From: Litorimonas sp964414555
GTDB taxonomy: Bacteria; Pseudomonadota; Alphaproteobacteria; Caulobacterales; Maricaulaceae
NCBI GenBank assembly: GCA_964414555.1
Contig: CAYPWW010000004.1
Location: 1-64,000 of the forward strand
Length of the DNA: 64,000 nucleotides
Direction of reading: 5' to 3'
Shown here piece after piece: positions 52,898 through 61,061 of the stretch. Within the stretch, counting starts at the first letter, position 1. The number at the start of each line of letters is the position of its first letter. The notes beneath the pieces are model-generated. The model did no database searches and was not told where the DNA came from. It saw nothing but the letters and a program-made list of their open reading frames with translations. A program made the translations under genes and the position numbers.

Positions 52898-53674
52898 TTA
52901 GAGCTTCCACCCAGTGTGCAGGGCGGCGACGCCTGCACTATAATCCTGATATTTCACATTCGCGAAGCCTGCATCGCGGATCATCTCTGCGAAGACTTCT
53001 TGTTTGGGGAATTTACGGATCGACTCTACCAAATATTGATAGCTGTCGCGGTCCCCTGCCAAGACTTGCCCCAGTCGCGGAATGACCGCGAAGGAATAGG
53101 CGTCGTAAAACGCGCGGATCATTGTCGCGGGCGGCGTCGAAAACTCCAAAATGCCTAGACGTCCGCCGGGCTTTAAAACACGTCGAAACTCGCGCAGCGC
53201 TGCCATACGGTCCGTCACATTTCGGATGCCGAAAGAGATTGTGACGGCATCGAAGGTAGCATCTTCAAAAGGCAGTTCCTGCGCATCGCCGCAGACACGC
53301 GTCAGATCTAGACCTGCATCTTTCGTCGCGTCGATTCCTGCGAGTAGCATTTGATCATTGATGTCGAAAATTACGGCAGAAGCCGCCGTCCCGCCACGGC
53401 GTAGGCGAACCTCGTCGGCGGCCTTAATAAATCGCCGCGCAATATCACCTGTCCCGCCGGCGACATCCAAGAGCGCCTCACCCGGTTGCGGGTTGAGGCG
53501 CGTGATCATCAAGTTTTTCCAGACACGGTGGATGCCGACGCTCATCGCGTCATTCATCAAATCATAGCTGTCCGCGACCGAGTCAAAGACGCCTTTGACG
53601 CGCATGACTTTCTCAGATGTCGGAACGGTCTCGAAACCGAAATCGATGGTCGATGTGGGAGATTGTTTGGCCAT
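52898..53674 (-). CDS. ubiE: Ubiquinone/menaquinone methyltransferase UbiE
   Basis: This SAM-dependent C-methyltransferase of quinone synthesis acts on 2-polyprenyl-6-methoxy-benzoquinol and, where present, demethylmenaquinone. The N-terminal VFDSVADSYDLMNDAMS, the SAM motif LLDVAGGTGDIARRF, DAVTISFGIRNVTD and GGRLGILEFSTP are all diagnostic. At 258 residues it is normal. ubiB, a common neighbour in Alphaproteobacteria, is absent here, and a LysR gene lies 9 bases upstream on the same strand. Confidence 0.97.
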   Translation of the reverse strand: MAKQSPTSTIDFGFETVPTSEKVMRVKGVFDSVADSYDLMNDAMSVGIHRVWKNLMITRLNPQPGEALLDVAGGTGDIARRFIKAADEVRLRRGGTAASAVIFDINDQMLLAGIDATKDAGLDLTRVCGDAQELPFEDATFDAVTISFGIRNVTDRMAALREFRRVLKPGGRLGILEFSTPPATMIRAFYDAYSFAVIPRLGQVLAGDRDSYQYLVESIRKFPKQEVFAEMIRDAGFANVKYQDYSAGVAALHTGWKL

Positions 53675-53683
53675 AGGAGCGGC

Positions 53684-54658
53684 CTACTCTGCCGCCTGCA
53701 ATTTGGGAAGGGGCGATGCGGACGCAGGGCAGGGATTCATATTGAATGTTGAGGCGACGCCCGTTTCAAAAAACGCGGTATCTTGGCGAAAGGCCCCAAC
53801 CAAAAAGTCAAAGACAGCGCGAATCCGCAGAGAGCGTTTTAGGTCTTGATGCGCGACGAGGTAGAGGTCTTCCATATGGGTGACCTCTGGCAGAATGCGG
53901 ACAAGGTCGAGGTCCTTATTCGTGACACCACAAATTGGCAAAACGCCGATGCCATATCCATGGGCAAGAGCTTGGTCGAAGGCCCAGATTGAATTTGTGT
54001 TAAATGTTACGCGCCCTGTTTCATGGACGAGGTTGTCGTCTTCGTCGGTCAACCAGAGCGATTTGCCGTCCATGATCTGCGCGATAACGCCGTCATGTTC
54101 AGGCAGATCGGAGAGCGATTGCGGGGTACCTTTGCGGGCCAAATATGTGGGCGAGGCGAAGAGGCCGAAGCCGACTTTTGCAACCTTGCGCCCGATCAGA
54201 GAGTTCTGCTCGCCGGGGCTTTTCCAGCGCAGCGCGATGTCAGCTTCGCGCTGGGCGAGGTTAAAGTTCTGGAATCCGATCCCAATATCAATCAGCACAT
54301 CTGGGTGTTCCGAACGGAAAACCTGCATGACACCGGGCAACCAAGCCGTCCCGATTCCTTCCGTCGCCGACAGACGCACAACGCCAGAGAGGGAGTCTTC
54401 CAATGTCGCGGAAGAGCGATCAATCGCCGAGGCTTCCTCTTGCATACGGCGGATATGGTCTAACATGGATTGGCCAAAGGCTGTTGGGATCAACTGCCCG
54501 CTCTCACGCTTTAACAGAGGCGTGCCAAAGTGATCTTCCAGTGCGCGAATTCTGCGCCCGACGGTTGGCTGGCTCATGCCCAGCTTGCGCCCCGCAGCGG
54601 TCAGCGAGCCGACCTCTGCAACAGCGAGGAAAATAGGATAATCAGACCAGTTTTTCAT
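53684..54658 (-). CDS. LysR family transcriptional regulator
   Basis: This 324-residue regulator has an N-terminal winged helix (about 1-62: VAEVGSLTAAGRKLGMSQPT, RRIRALEDHFGTPLLKR) and a periplasmic-binding-protein-like effector domain. The C-terminal tail has a short unusual extension (NMNPCPASASPLPKLQAAE). Such regulators often control a divergent gene, but here the neighbours on both sides are co-directional (saccharopine-reductase-like upstream, ubiE 9 bases downstream). Its target is not evident. Confidence 0.93.
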   Translation of the reverse strand: MKNWSDYPIFLAVAEVGSLTAAGRKLGMSQPTVGRRIRALEDHFGTPLLKRESGQLIPTAFGQSMLDHIRRMQEEASAIDRSSATLEDSLSGVVRLSATEGIGTAWLPGVMQVFRSEHPDVLIDIGIGFQNFNLAQREADIALRWKSPGEQNSLIGRKVAKVGFGLFASPTYLARKGTPQSLSDLPEHDGVIAQIMDGKSLWLTDEDDNLVHETGRVTFNTNSIWAFDQALAHGYGIGVLPICGVTNKDLDLVRILPEVTHMEDLYLVAHQDLKRSLRIRAVFDFLVGAFRQDTAFFETGVASTFNMNPCPASASPLPKLQAAE

Positions 54659-54716
54659 GCGATTTTGTATATCGCCTGGCCCGATAATGTCAATTTCATT
54701 CAGTAAAGAAGAAAAA

Positions 54717-55892
54717 TTATCTCTGCTCGAGGGTAAAGCTTAACCCTGCGTGTTCAACGAGCCGGTCCAGCAAAGCGTCGCCCATGGCAGGGGCGGGCGT
54801 ATAGACACCGCCGCCCGTCGTCGTGCGGTCAACATTTTGCACAAGGGTCAAGGCGGCCTCTGCAATCATCTTGGAGGTTGAGCCATAGCCCGGGTCTTTG
54901 TCGCCTTTCACGCCAACGATCACGCGCGCACCATCTGCGGCGTCACCGACGAACATCACATCATAAGAGCCCGTTTCGCGTTCGTGTTTGGACGGGCCTT
55001 CGCCGGGCTTGGGCGGGTTGTCGCCAAAGGGGTTGGCAGTTGCCATGCCCTTGGCCAGTTTCTCACCTTGCTCGCCGGGACCGGTCAGGACCATCTCGCC
55101 ATATTGAAAATCTGCACCATACATATGCTCTAGCAACGCGTTGGACCGATGAACGTTTTTCGTGTTGATCGACGCCATGATGAATGGTGTGGCCCAGCTG
55201 CCGAGGTCTTTTTCTTCGATCGGCTTATGGATGGGCGGTTGCTCTGGACCAGCACTTGGCGAGAGGGAGAAGGGGTCTTTCAACCAGCCAAGGATCTCTG
55301 GCTGTTTCTGGGCGCGTTTCATGGTTTCCATAAAGCTGGCCGCTGTCCCGCCAGAGAACGTGCCCTTCATCCCGCGAACGCGACAGCGCACACGCTGGGC
55401 CGGACCGCCGTGGTTGGCGATGGCATGGCGCTGCAAGAAATAAACGCCGAGGTCGAAAGGAATGGAATCAAATCCGCAGGACAGCACGATCCGCGCACCG
55501 CTTTTGGCTGCCACGTCGCCGTATTGATGGATCATGTCATGCATCCAGGCTGGCTCGCCACAAAGGTCGACATAATCCGTGCCGCCTTCTGCGCAGGCTT
55601 TCAGCAGAGGTTCGCCGTAAAGCTGATACGGGCCCACCGTTGTGATGATCGCTTTCGCGCGCGCCGCCATCGCGGCGAGGCTCTCTGGATCATTGGAATT
55701 CGCGGTGACGATCTCGACCGAGGCTGGCACGCCCATTTCATCGCGAACGGCGGCGAGCTTCTCGGCGTTACGTCCGGCCATGGCCCATTTCAGATTGCTG
55801 CTGCCATATTCGGCTTGCAGATATTCCGCCACTAATCGGCCAGTAAAACCAGAGGCGCCGTAGATGATAACGTCAAATTCGCGGTCGGACAT
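54717..55892 (-). CDS. Saccharopine dehydrogenase-like NAD(P)-binding protein
   Basis: This 391-residue protein belongs to the saccharopine-reductase/trans-acting enoyl reductase group, with an N-terminal Rossmann motif (YGASGFTGRLVAEYL), the sequence AMAGRNAEKLAAV, and GPYQLYGEPLLKACAEGGTDY followed by CGEPAWMHDMI. Family members act in lipid metabolism, including mycobacterial wax synthesis, or are uncharacterised. True lysine-pathway saccharopine dehydrogenases differ. I chose 55892 (MSDREFDVIIYG) because AAGGAA lies 7-8 bases upstream. The frame to 55955 adds 21 unrelated residues. Confidence 0.9.
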   Translation of the reverse strand: MSDREFDVIIYGASGFTGRLVAEYLQAEYGSSNLKWAMAGRNAEKLAAVRDEMGVPASVEIVTANSNDPESLAAMAARAKAIITTVGPYQLYGEPLLKACAEGGTDYVDLCGEPAWMHDMIHQYGDVAAKSGARIVLSCGFDSIPFDLGVYFLQRHAIANHGGPAQRVRCRVRGMKGTFSGGTAASFMETMKRAQKQPEILGWLKDPFSLSPSAGPEQPPIHKPIEEKDLGSWATPFIMASINTKNVHRSNALLEHMYGADFQYGEMVLTGPGEQGEKLAKGMATANPFGDNPPKPGEGPSKHERETGSYDVMFVGDAADGARVIVGVKGDKDPGYGSTSKMIAEAALTLVQNVDRTTTGGGVYTPAPAMGDALLDRLVEHAGLSFTLEQR

Positions 55893-55998
55893 AAAAGGAT
55901 TCCTTTGTGATGTATCAAGAGAGCTGTCGGCACGCCCATCGGAAGACCGGCACACCGTTTCTTAGACTATCTACGCGTGAGTGAGGCTTTCGGTGTGC

Positions 55999-56391
55999 CT
56001 AAGGGATAACCGGGCCGCGCGAATGCGCGAGATGGCGATGCCAAAGCGCAAGGATGGGCGAGCCCAGCTCTAGCGCCATGCCGACCATTTGAAGGGGCTG
56101 TGGTGTCCCGACATGCAGATAGCTGTAAAGCCGCGCCAGACCCCCAATAAAGATCGCAAGAATCAGCAGTCGCAGGACGCCACCGCGATTGTCGATATCG
56201 CCCAGCACCCACCAGATCAAAAAGAAGAGTGAAAGATAAAACGCCGAGAGATAGCGAAATTGATTGTCGAGCCCTGCCGTCACGGCGACACCGTCATTTG
56301 CTGCGGCGGCACCGCCGAACATACCCGTGACCGCGAAATAAAGCGGAATGAGCGATAAAATTATCAGAACGAATTTGAAAAGGCTGCGCAT
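55999..56391 (-). CDS. DUF4345-type small membrane protein
   Basis: This 130-residue protein has four membrane helices and the family pattern of a conserved polar turn followed by aromatic helices (LDNQFRYLSAFYLSLFFLIW, then RLLILAIFIGGLARLYSY). The function is unknown in the family. It sits 13 bases after the stop of the strictosidine-synthase-like gene on the same strand, so the two are probably one transcript. Confidence 0.82.
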   Translation of the reverse strand: MRSLFKFVLIILSLIPLYFAVTGMFGGAAAANDGVAVTAGLDNQFRYLSAFYLSLFFLIWWVLGDIDNRGGVLRLLILAIFIGGLARLYSYLHVGTPQPLQMVGMALELGSPILALWHRHLAHSRGPVIP

Positions 56392-56404
56392 GATATTCCC
56401 CGAA

Positions 56405-57493
56405 TTAATTTATGACGGGATAAGGCATATGCGCCAGCGCGTCTTCATGCAAACTCGTCACGAAGAGTATGCCATTATGAACAATCGCGCCCGTGGCATC
56501 ATGATAGGCGCCTGACGGGTCTTGGAATGTCCGTAACACGGTTCCGTTCGCGTCCAATTGAACAATATGACCATAGGCGACAGCCTTGGGTCGCATCGCA
56601 GGCGGCAGGCGCATCGCGACTTTCCGTGCGCCGGGTTTATTTGCATTGGCATCCAACCAATCAGACCGCGGCGAGATTAGGCCAAGAAAGAACGTCGGCT
56701 CGCCTGTGCTCAGCGCTGGCCCGGGATTTATGTTATCCGGAAACCCCGGCATATTCGCGATCCATTCTGACATGGCGCCAGTCACGGGATTGATTTTCAA
56801 GACGCGATAGCGGCCCGTCTCATTGACGAGCAAGCTGCCGTCTGGGTGAATGGCCAAGCCATTGGGAAAGACGAGGCCGTCCGCGACGATGCGGGTTTGT
56901 TTGGAGCGCGGGTTGAACGCGAGCACGCGCCCTGTCCCGCGCGATTCCATGATCTCTAGCAGGGAGGCCGCCATCGTCGTGCCATGGGCTTTCGCGCCAA
57001 ACTTCGTCGAGGCATCGGTGAAATAAATCGTACCATCCGCCCCAATGTCCAGATCATCCGCATAATCGATGGATGTGCCATCAACCGTATCAGACAACAC
57101 CTGAACCTCGCCAGATGGGCTGACGGAGAGCAGGCCTTTATGTGCGTCTGCCACATAAAGCAGGCCTTCATAGGCCTCGATGCCTAGCGGCACGCCGCCC
57201 GTATTGGCGATTGACTCAACCGAGCCAGATGCAGGGTCTATCCGCGTGATGTCGCCTGTCTGAGATGTCGCGTAGATTTTCCCGTCCAGTGCTGTCGCGT
57301 CTTCTGGCCCCAAATAGTCGCCAACAGATATGCGCTCCAGATTGGCTAAGGCTGTATTCGGCGCAAAGTCATCGACAAAGCCGGGATTTTCAGGGGCGTC
57401 CCAACTGGCCGGGACAATCGGCACGGGCGCAAAGGCGAGATAAGCGACAAGTCCCGCGATGAGAAACAACATGGCATAAATGGCTTTTTTCAT
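56405..57493 (-). CDS. SMP-30/strictosidine-synthase-like beta-propeller protein
   Basis: This 362-residue protein has an N-terminal membrane anchor or signal (KAIYAMLFLIAGLVAYLAFA), so the catalytic part should be periplasmic. The beta-propeller shows the strictosidine synthase-like repeats: GPEDATALDGKIYATSQTGD, YADDLDIGADGTIYFTDAST, VADGLVFPNGLAIHPDGSLL, VNETGRYRVLKI. Bacterial members are calcium-dependent lactonase or esterase-like enzymes with mostly unknown substrates. The DUF4345 gene follows 13 bases later. Confidence 0.9.
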   Translation of the reverse strand: MKKAIYAMLFLIAGLVAYLAFAPVPIVPASWDAPENPGFVDDFAPNTALANLERISVGDYLGPEDATALDGKIYATSQTGDITRIDPASGSVESIANTGGVPLGIEAYEGLLYVADAHKGLLSVSPSGEVQVLSDTVDGTSIDYADDLDIGADGTIYFTDASTKFGAKAHGTTMAASLLEIMESRGTGRVLAFNPRSKQTRIVADGLVFPNGLAIHPDGSLLVNETGRYRVLKINPVTGAMSEWIANMPGFPDNINPGPALSTGEPTFFLGLISPRSDWLDANANKPGARKVAMRLPPAMRPKAVAYGHIVQLDANGTVLRTFQDPSGAYHDATGAIVHNGILFVTSLHEDALAHMPYPVIN

Positions 57494-57712
57494 AGCGCAG
57501 GCTTTCGTCTGTTCGCATTCAGGTCATGTGGATGCATGCTCCTACATCGACGCTAGGCCGCGATAGCGTGAAAATCCAGCCCCGCCTTTCTTGACCTCGG
57601 CGCAATAGCAAAGCTAAGCCTAGCCCTCACGGCAAACGAGGTTGCGCACATCCCTGCATTTAATTCCAAAATCCAAACGGCTTCGACGCGGTTCACGACG
57701 AACCGCGAGGAC

Positions 57713-59263
57713 ATGCTGGCCTTGATCGAAGACTTGTCACGATTGAATGCGCGGGCGCCTGCGCTCTCTGCATCGAAAAAACCTCGCTTTGAAAAACGGG
57801 GACAGCTTTTGCCGCGCGAAAGACTGACGCGCCTTTTGGACCCTGGTCTGCCTTGGGTCGAGATTGGCAACCTCGCGGGATATTTGCTCGACACGGACGA
57901 CCCAGAAAAGTCTATTCCCGGCGGGACAATTATTGCCGGTATTGGCTATGTCTCTGGCACGCGCTGCGCCGTGGTTGTTGATGACAGTGGGATACAGGCG
58001 GGCGCGCTGACGACGGCGGGCGGTTACCGACTGGAGCGTCTGCAAGAAATTGCTCTTCGCCAGAAACTCCCCTTTCTGCATTTGGTCGAAAGCGCGGGCG
58101 GTGATCTGCTGAATTATACGGTTGAGGCATTCATCAATGGCGGAGCGTTGTTCGCTAATCTTGCGCGCCTGTCGAAAGCGGGCATCCCAACCCTCGCGAT
58201 TTTACATGGCAGCTCGACAGCGGGCGGCGCCTATATGCCGGGACTATCAGATTATGTCGTTGGCGTGAAAGGACGCGGCCAAGCCTTTCTGGCAGGCCCG
58301 CCTTTGCTGAAAGCCGCGACGGGTGAAATCGCCAGCGCCGAAGAACTGGGCGGCGCAGAGATGCACGCCACCACATCGGGCCTCGTTGACTATCTGGCCG
58401 AAGATGATGCGGAAGCCGTGCTGACCTTGCGCGAGGTCGTCGGCAGACTGAATTGGACGCCGATCACTGAAGGGGTTGAGTTTGCAGAGCCAACCCTCCC
58501 AATTGACGATATCGCGGGTATCGTGCCCGTCGATTATCGCACGCCCTATGACGTGCGAGAGGTCATTGCGCGGCTGGTGGATGGGTCTGATTTGACAGAT
58601 TTCAAACCCCGCTACGGTGTTTCGACCATCTGTATACAGGCGTCTATATTTGGAAATCCTGTTGGCATTATTTCCAACAATGGCCCGATTGATCCGGCTG
58701 GCGCGACCAAGGCTGCGCAATTTATTCAACTCATGGACCAAGCGGATACGCCTCTGGTCTTTCTACAAAATACAACCGGCTATCTGGTCGGCAAAGACTA
58801 TGAGCAGGCGGGGATGATCAAGCATGGTGCGAAGATGATCCAAGCCGTCACCAATGCCGACGTGCCGCGTATCACCTTGATGATCGGGGCGAGTTTCGGG
58901 GCAGGTAATTACGGCATGTGCGGACGCGGCTATAATCCTGATTTCGTCTTTTCTTGGCCGAACGCGATGACAGGCGTCATGGGCGGCGAACAGGCCGCGA
59001 CCGTGATGGAGATCGTCGCAGATGCCCAAGCTGCGCGGAAAGGTGTGACGCCCGATGCCAGCCGCCGCGCCGCACAGCGTGAACGTCTAACGCAGCTCTT
59101 CGACGGGCAGGCGAGCGCGTTTTACACCTCTGGGCATTTGCTGGACGATGGGGTGATTGATCCGCGTGATAGCCGCAAGCTCCTCGGCCTATTGCTCTCT
59201 GTCGTCAGCGAAGGCCGCATCCGAAAACTCAAGCCTAATAGCTTTGGCGTGGCCCGATTATGA
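57713..59263 (+). CDS. Acyl-CoA carboxylase beta subunit (carboxyltransferase)
   Basis: This biotin-dependent carboxyltransferase is of the methylcrotonyl/geranyl-CoA type. KSIPGGTIIAGIGYVSGTRC, HLVESAGGDLLNY, GSSTAGGAYMPGLSDYVV, FLQNTTGYLVGKDYE and GASFGAGNYGMCGRGY are family segments. It overlaps the alpha subunit gene by 4 bases. Upstream of ATG 57713 the frame stays open to 57572 and encodes the expected N-terminus (IPAFNSKIQTASTRFTTNRE), but it has no ATG, GTG or TTG, so the true start may be non-standard or a base error hides it. The substrate acyl-CoA is not determined; branched-chain or terpenoid acyl-CoA is likely from similarity. Confidence 0.93.
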   Translation: MLALIEDLSRLNARAPALSASKKPRFEKRGQLLPRERLTRLLDPGLPWVEIGNLAGYLLDTDDPEKSIPGGTIIAGIGYVSGTRCAVVVDDSGIQAGALTTAGGYRLERLQEIALRQKLPFLHLVESAGGDLLNYTVEAFINGGALFANLARLSKAGIPTLAILHGSSTAGGAYMPGLSDYVVGVKGRGQAFLAGPPLLKAATGEIASAEELGGAEMHATTSGLVDYLAEDDAEAVLTLREVVGRLNWTPITEGVEFAEPTLPIDDIAGIVPVDYRTPYDVREVIARLVDGSDLTDFKPRYGVSTICIQASIFGNPVGIISNNGPIDPAGATKAAQFIQLMDQADTPLVFLQNTTGYLVGKDYEQAGMIKHGAKMIQAVTNADVPRITLMIGASFGAGNYGMCGRGYNPDFVFSWPNAMTGVMGGEQAATVMEIVADAQAARKGVTPDASRRAAQRERLTQLFDGQASAFYTSGHLLDDGVIDPRDSRKLLGLLLSVVSEGRIRKLKPNSFGVARL

Positions 59264-61061
59264 GGGTGTTTGATACAGTCCTGATCGCCAATCGGGGCGA
59301 GATCGCCTGCCGGATTATCAGCACCTTGCACGATATGGGACTGCGCGCCGTCGCGGTTTATTCAGATGCCGACAAAGACGCACCGCATGTGCGACAGGCA
59401 GATCAAGCCGTTCACATAGGCGCGTCCCCCGCGACGGAAAGCTATCTGGTCGCAGATAAAATCATTAAAGCCGCCAAACAATCCGGCGCGCAGGCGATCC
59501 ATCCGGGCTATGGTTTCCTCTCGGAAAATGCAGATTTCGCGCGGGCCTGTGACGCTGCAGGGCTCGTCTTTATCGGCCCATCCCCAGACGCCATCGCGGC
59601 CATGGGTGACAAAGCCGTTGCCAAGCGTCGCATGTTAGATGCGGGCGTGCCATGCGTGCCGGGATATCAAGGCGCGGCGCAGGATGATGCCACCCTGATC
59701 CAAGAGGCCAAGGCGATTGGTTACCCGCTTCTTGTCAAAGCGGCTGCCGGTGGTGGCGGACGTGGTATGCGACTCGTGGAACACTCAAAAGATCTGCTGG
59801 ATGCGCTGACCGATGCACGCGTCGAAGCTTTGAGTGCTTTCGGATCAGACACGCTCATCCTCGAACGCGCCGTCCCAAATGCGCGCCATGTCGAGGTGCA
59901 AATCTTTGGCGATACGCAGGGCACGATCCTGCATCTGGGCGAGCGGGATTGTTCCGTGCAGCGCCGACATCAGAAAATTATTGAAGAAGCGCCGTGTCCT
60001 GTGATGACACCAGAGCTGCGCGAGGAGATGGCTGCCGCCGCCGTGGCCGCAGCGCGCAGTGTCGATTATGTCGGGGCGGGGACAGTCGAATTTTTGCTGG
60101 ACGCTGCGGGGGTATTCTATTTCCTCGAAATGAATACGCGCTTGCAGGTCGAACATCCTGTGACGGAAATGATCACGGGTTTGGACCTCGTCGCGCTGCA
60201 AATCCATATTGCGCAAGGGACGCCCTTGGGTCTCTCACAAGACGATATAGAATTAAATGGCCACGCGATAGAAGTCCGGCTTTACGCCGAAGACCCGGCG
60301 CAAGACTTCTTGCCGCAAACGGGAACATTAGATCGATTTGATCTGTTATCCGATCTGCGCGTGGACAGCGGCGTGGTCACGGGCAGCACGGTCTCACCCT
60401 TTTACGATCCCATGCTGGCGAAAGTCATTGCGCATGGGCCGGACCGCGAAACGGCGCGCCGGAAGATAGTCGGGGCTTTGCAAGAGGCGGCGGTTTTTGG
60501 CCTCACGACGAACCGTAATTTCCTNNNNNNNNNNNNNNNNNNNNNNNNNNNNNNNNNNNNNNNNNNNNNNNNNNNNNNNNNNNNNNNNNNNNNNNNNNNN
60601 NNNNNNNNNNNNNNNNNNNNNNNNGCGTCGACGTTGCGGGTGAGCGCTTTGAAATAGATTGCATCTCTCGCGCCGGCGATCGCGCGGTCTTCGAGATTGC
60701 TGGCAACCGGCAAACCGTGCGGGCCATGGCGACGAATGGGGCGCAGCTGCATATCGCCTTCGCAGACCGCCAATTCACGCTGACGAACCGTGTCAGAACC
60801 TATGCGCAGCAAGATGCCGTTTTAGGCAAGGGCGAACTTCGCGCGCCCCTGCATGGAGCTTTGGTCGAGGTCTTTGTGAAGACAGGCGACCACGTGAAGG
60901 CCGGAGATCGGCTAGCCCTCTTAGAAGCCATGAAGATGCAGCATGAAATCTTGACCGATATCGACGGCACCGTTGCAATGATACACGCGGAGGCTGGTGC
61001 GCAGATTGCGGCGGATGCGCCGCTATTTGAGATTTCTCCAGACGCGCAGGGAGACGGCTAG
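59260..61061 (+). CDS. Acyl-CoA carboxylase alpha subunit (biotin carboxylase + BCCP), interrupted by N gap
   Basis: This is the ATP-grasp biotin carboxylase with its biotin carrier domain. It has ANRGEIACRIISTLHDMG at the start, the glycine-rich loop AAAGGGGRGMRLVEHS, ERDCSVQRRHQKIIEEAPCP, FYFLEMNTRLQVEHPVTE, and at the C-terminus the biotinylation motif EAMKMQHEIL. The 100-N gap (60525-60624) lies between, and the reading frame differs on its two sides, so the gap length is arbitrary. The visible parts total about 566 residues. Family members are about 650-680, so roughly 90-110 residues (about 300 bases) are missing. It forms an operon with the beta subunit and converges on ftsK with a 4-base overlap. 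Confidence 0.93.
60525..60624. other. Assembly gap of 100 N
   Basis: Exactly 100 unknown bases, a scaffolding convention. The frame shift across it and the short total length of the surrounding gene show that the true missing length is not 100. Confidence 0.98.
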
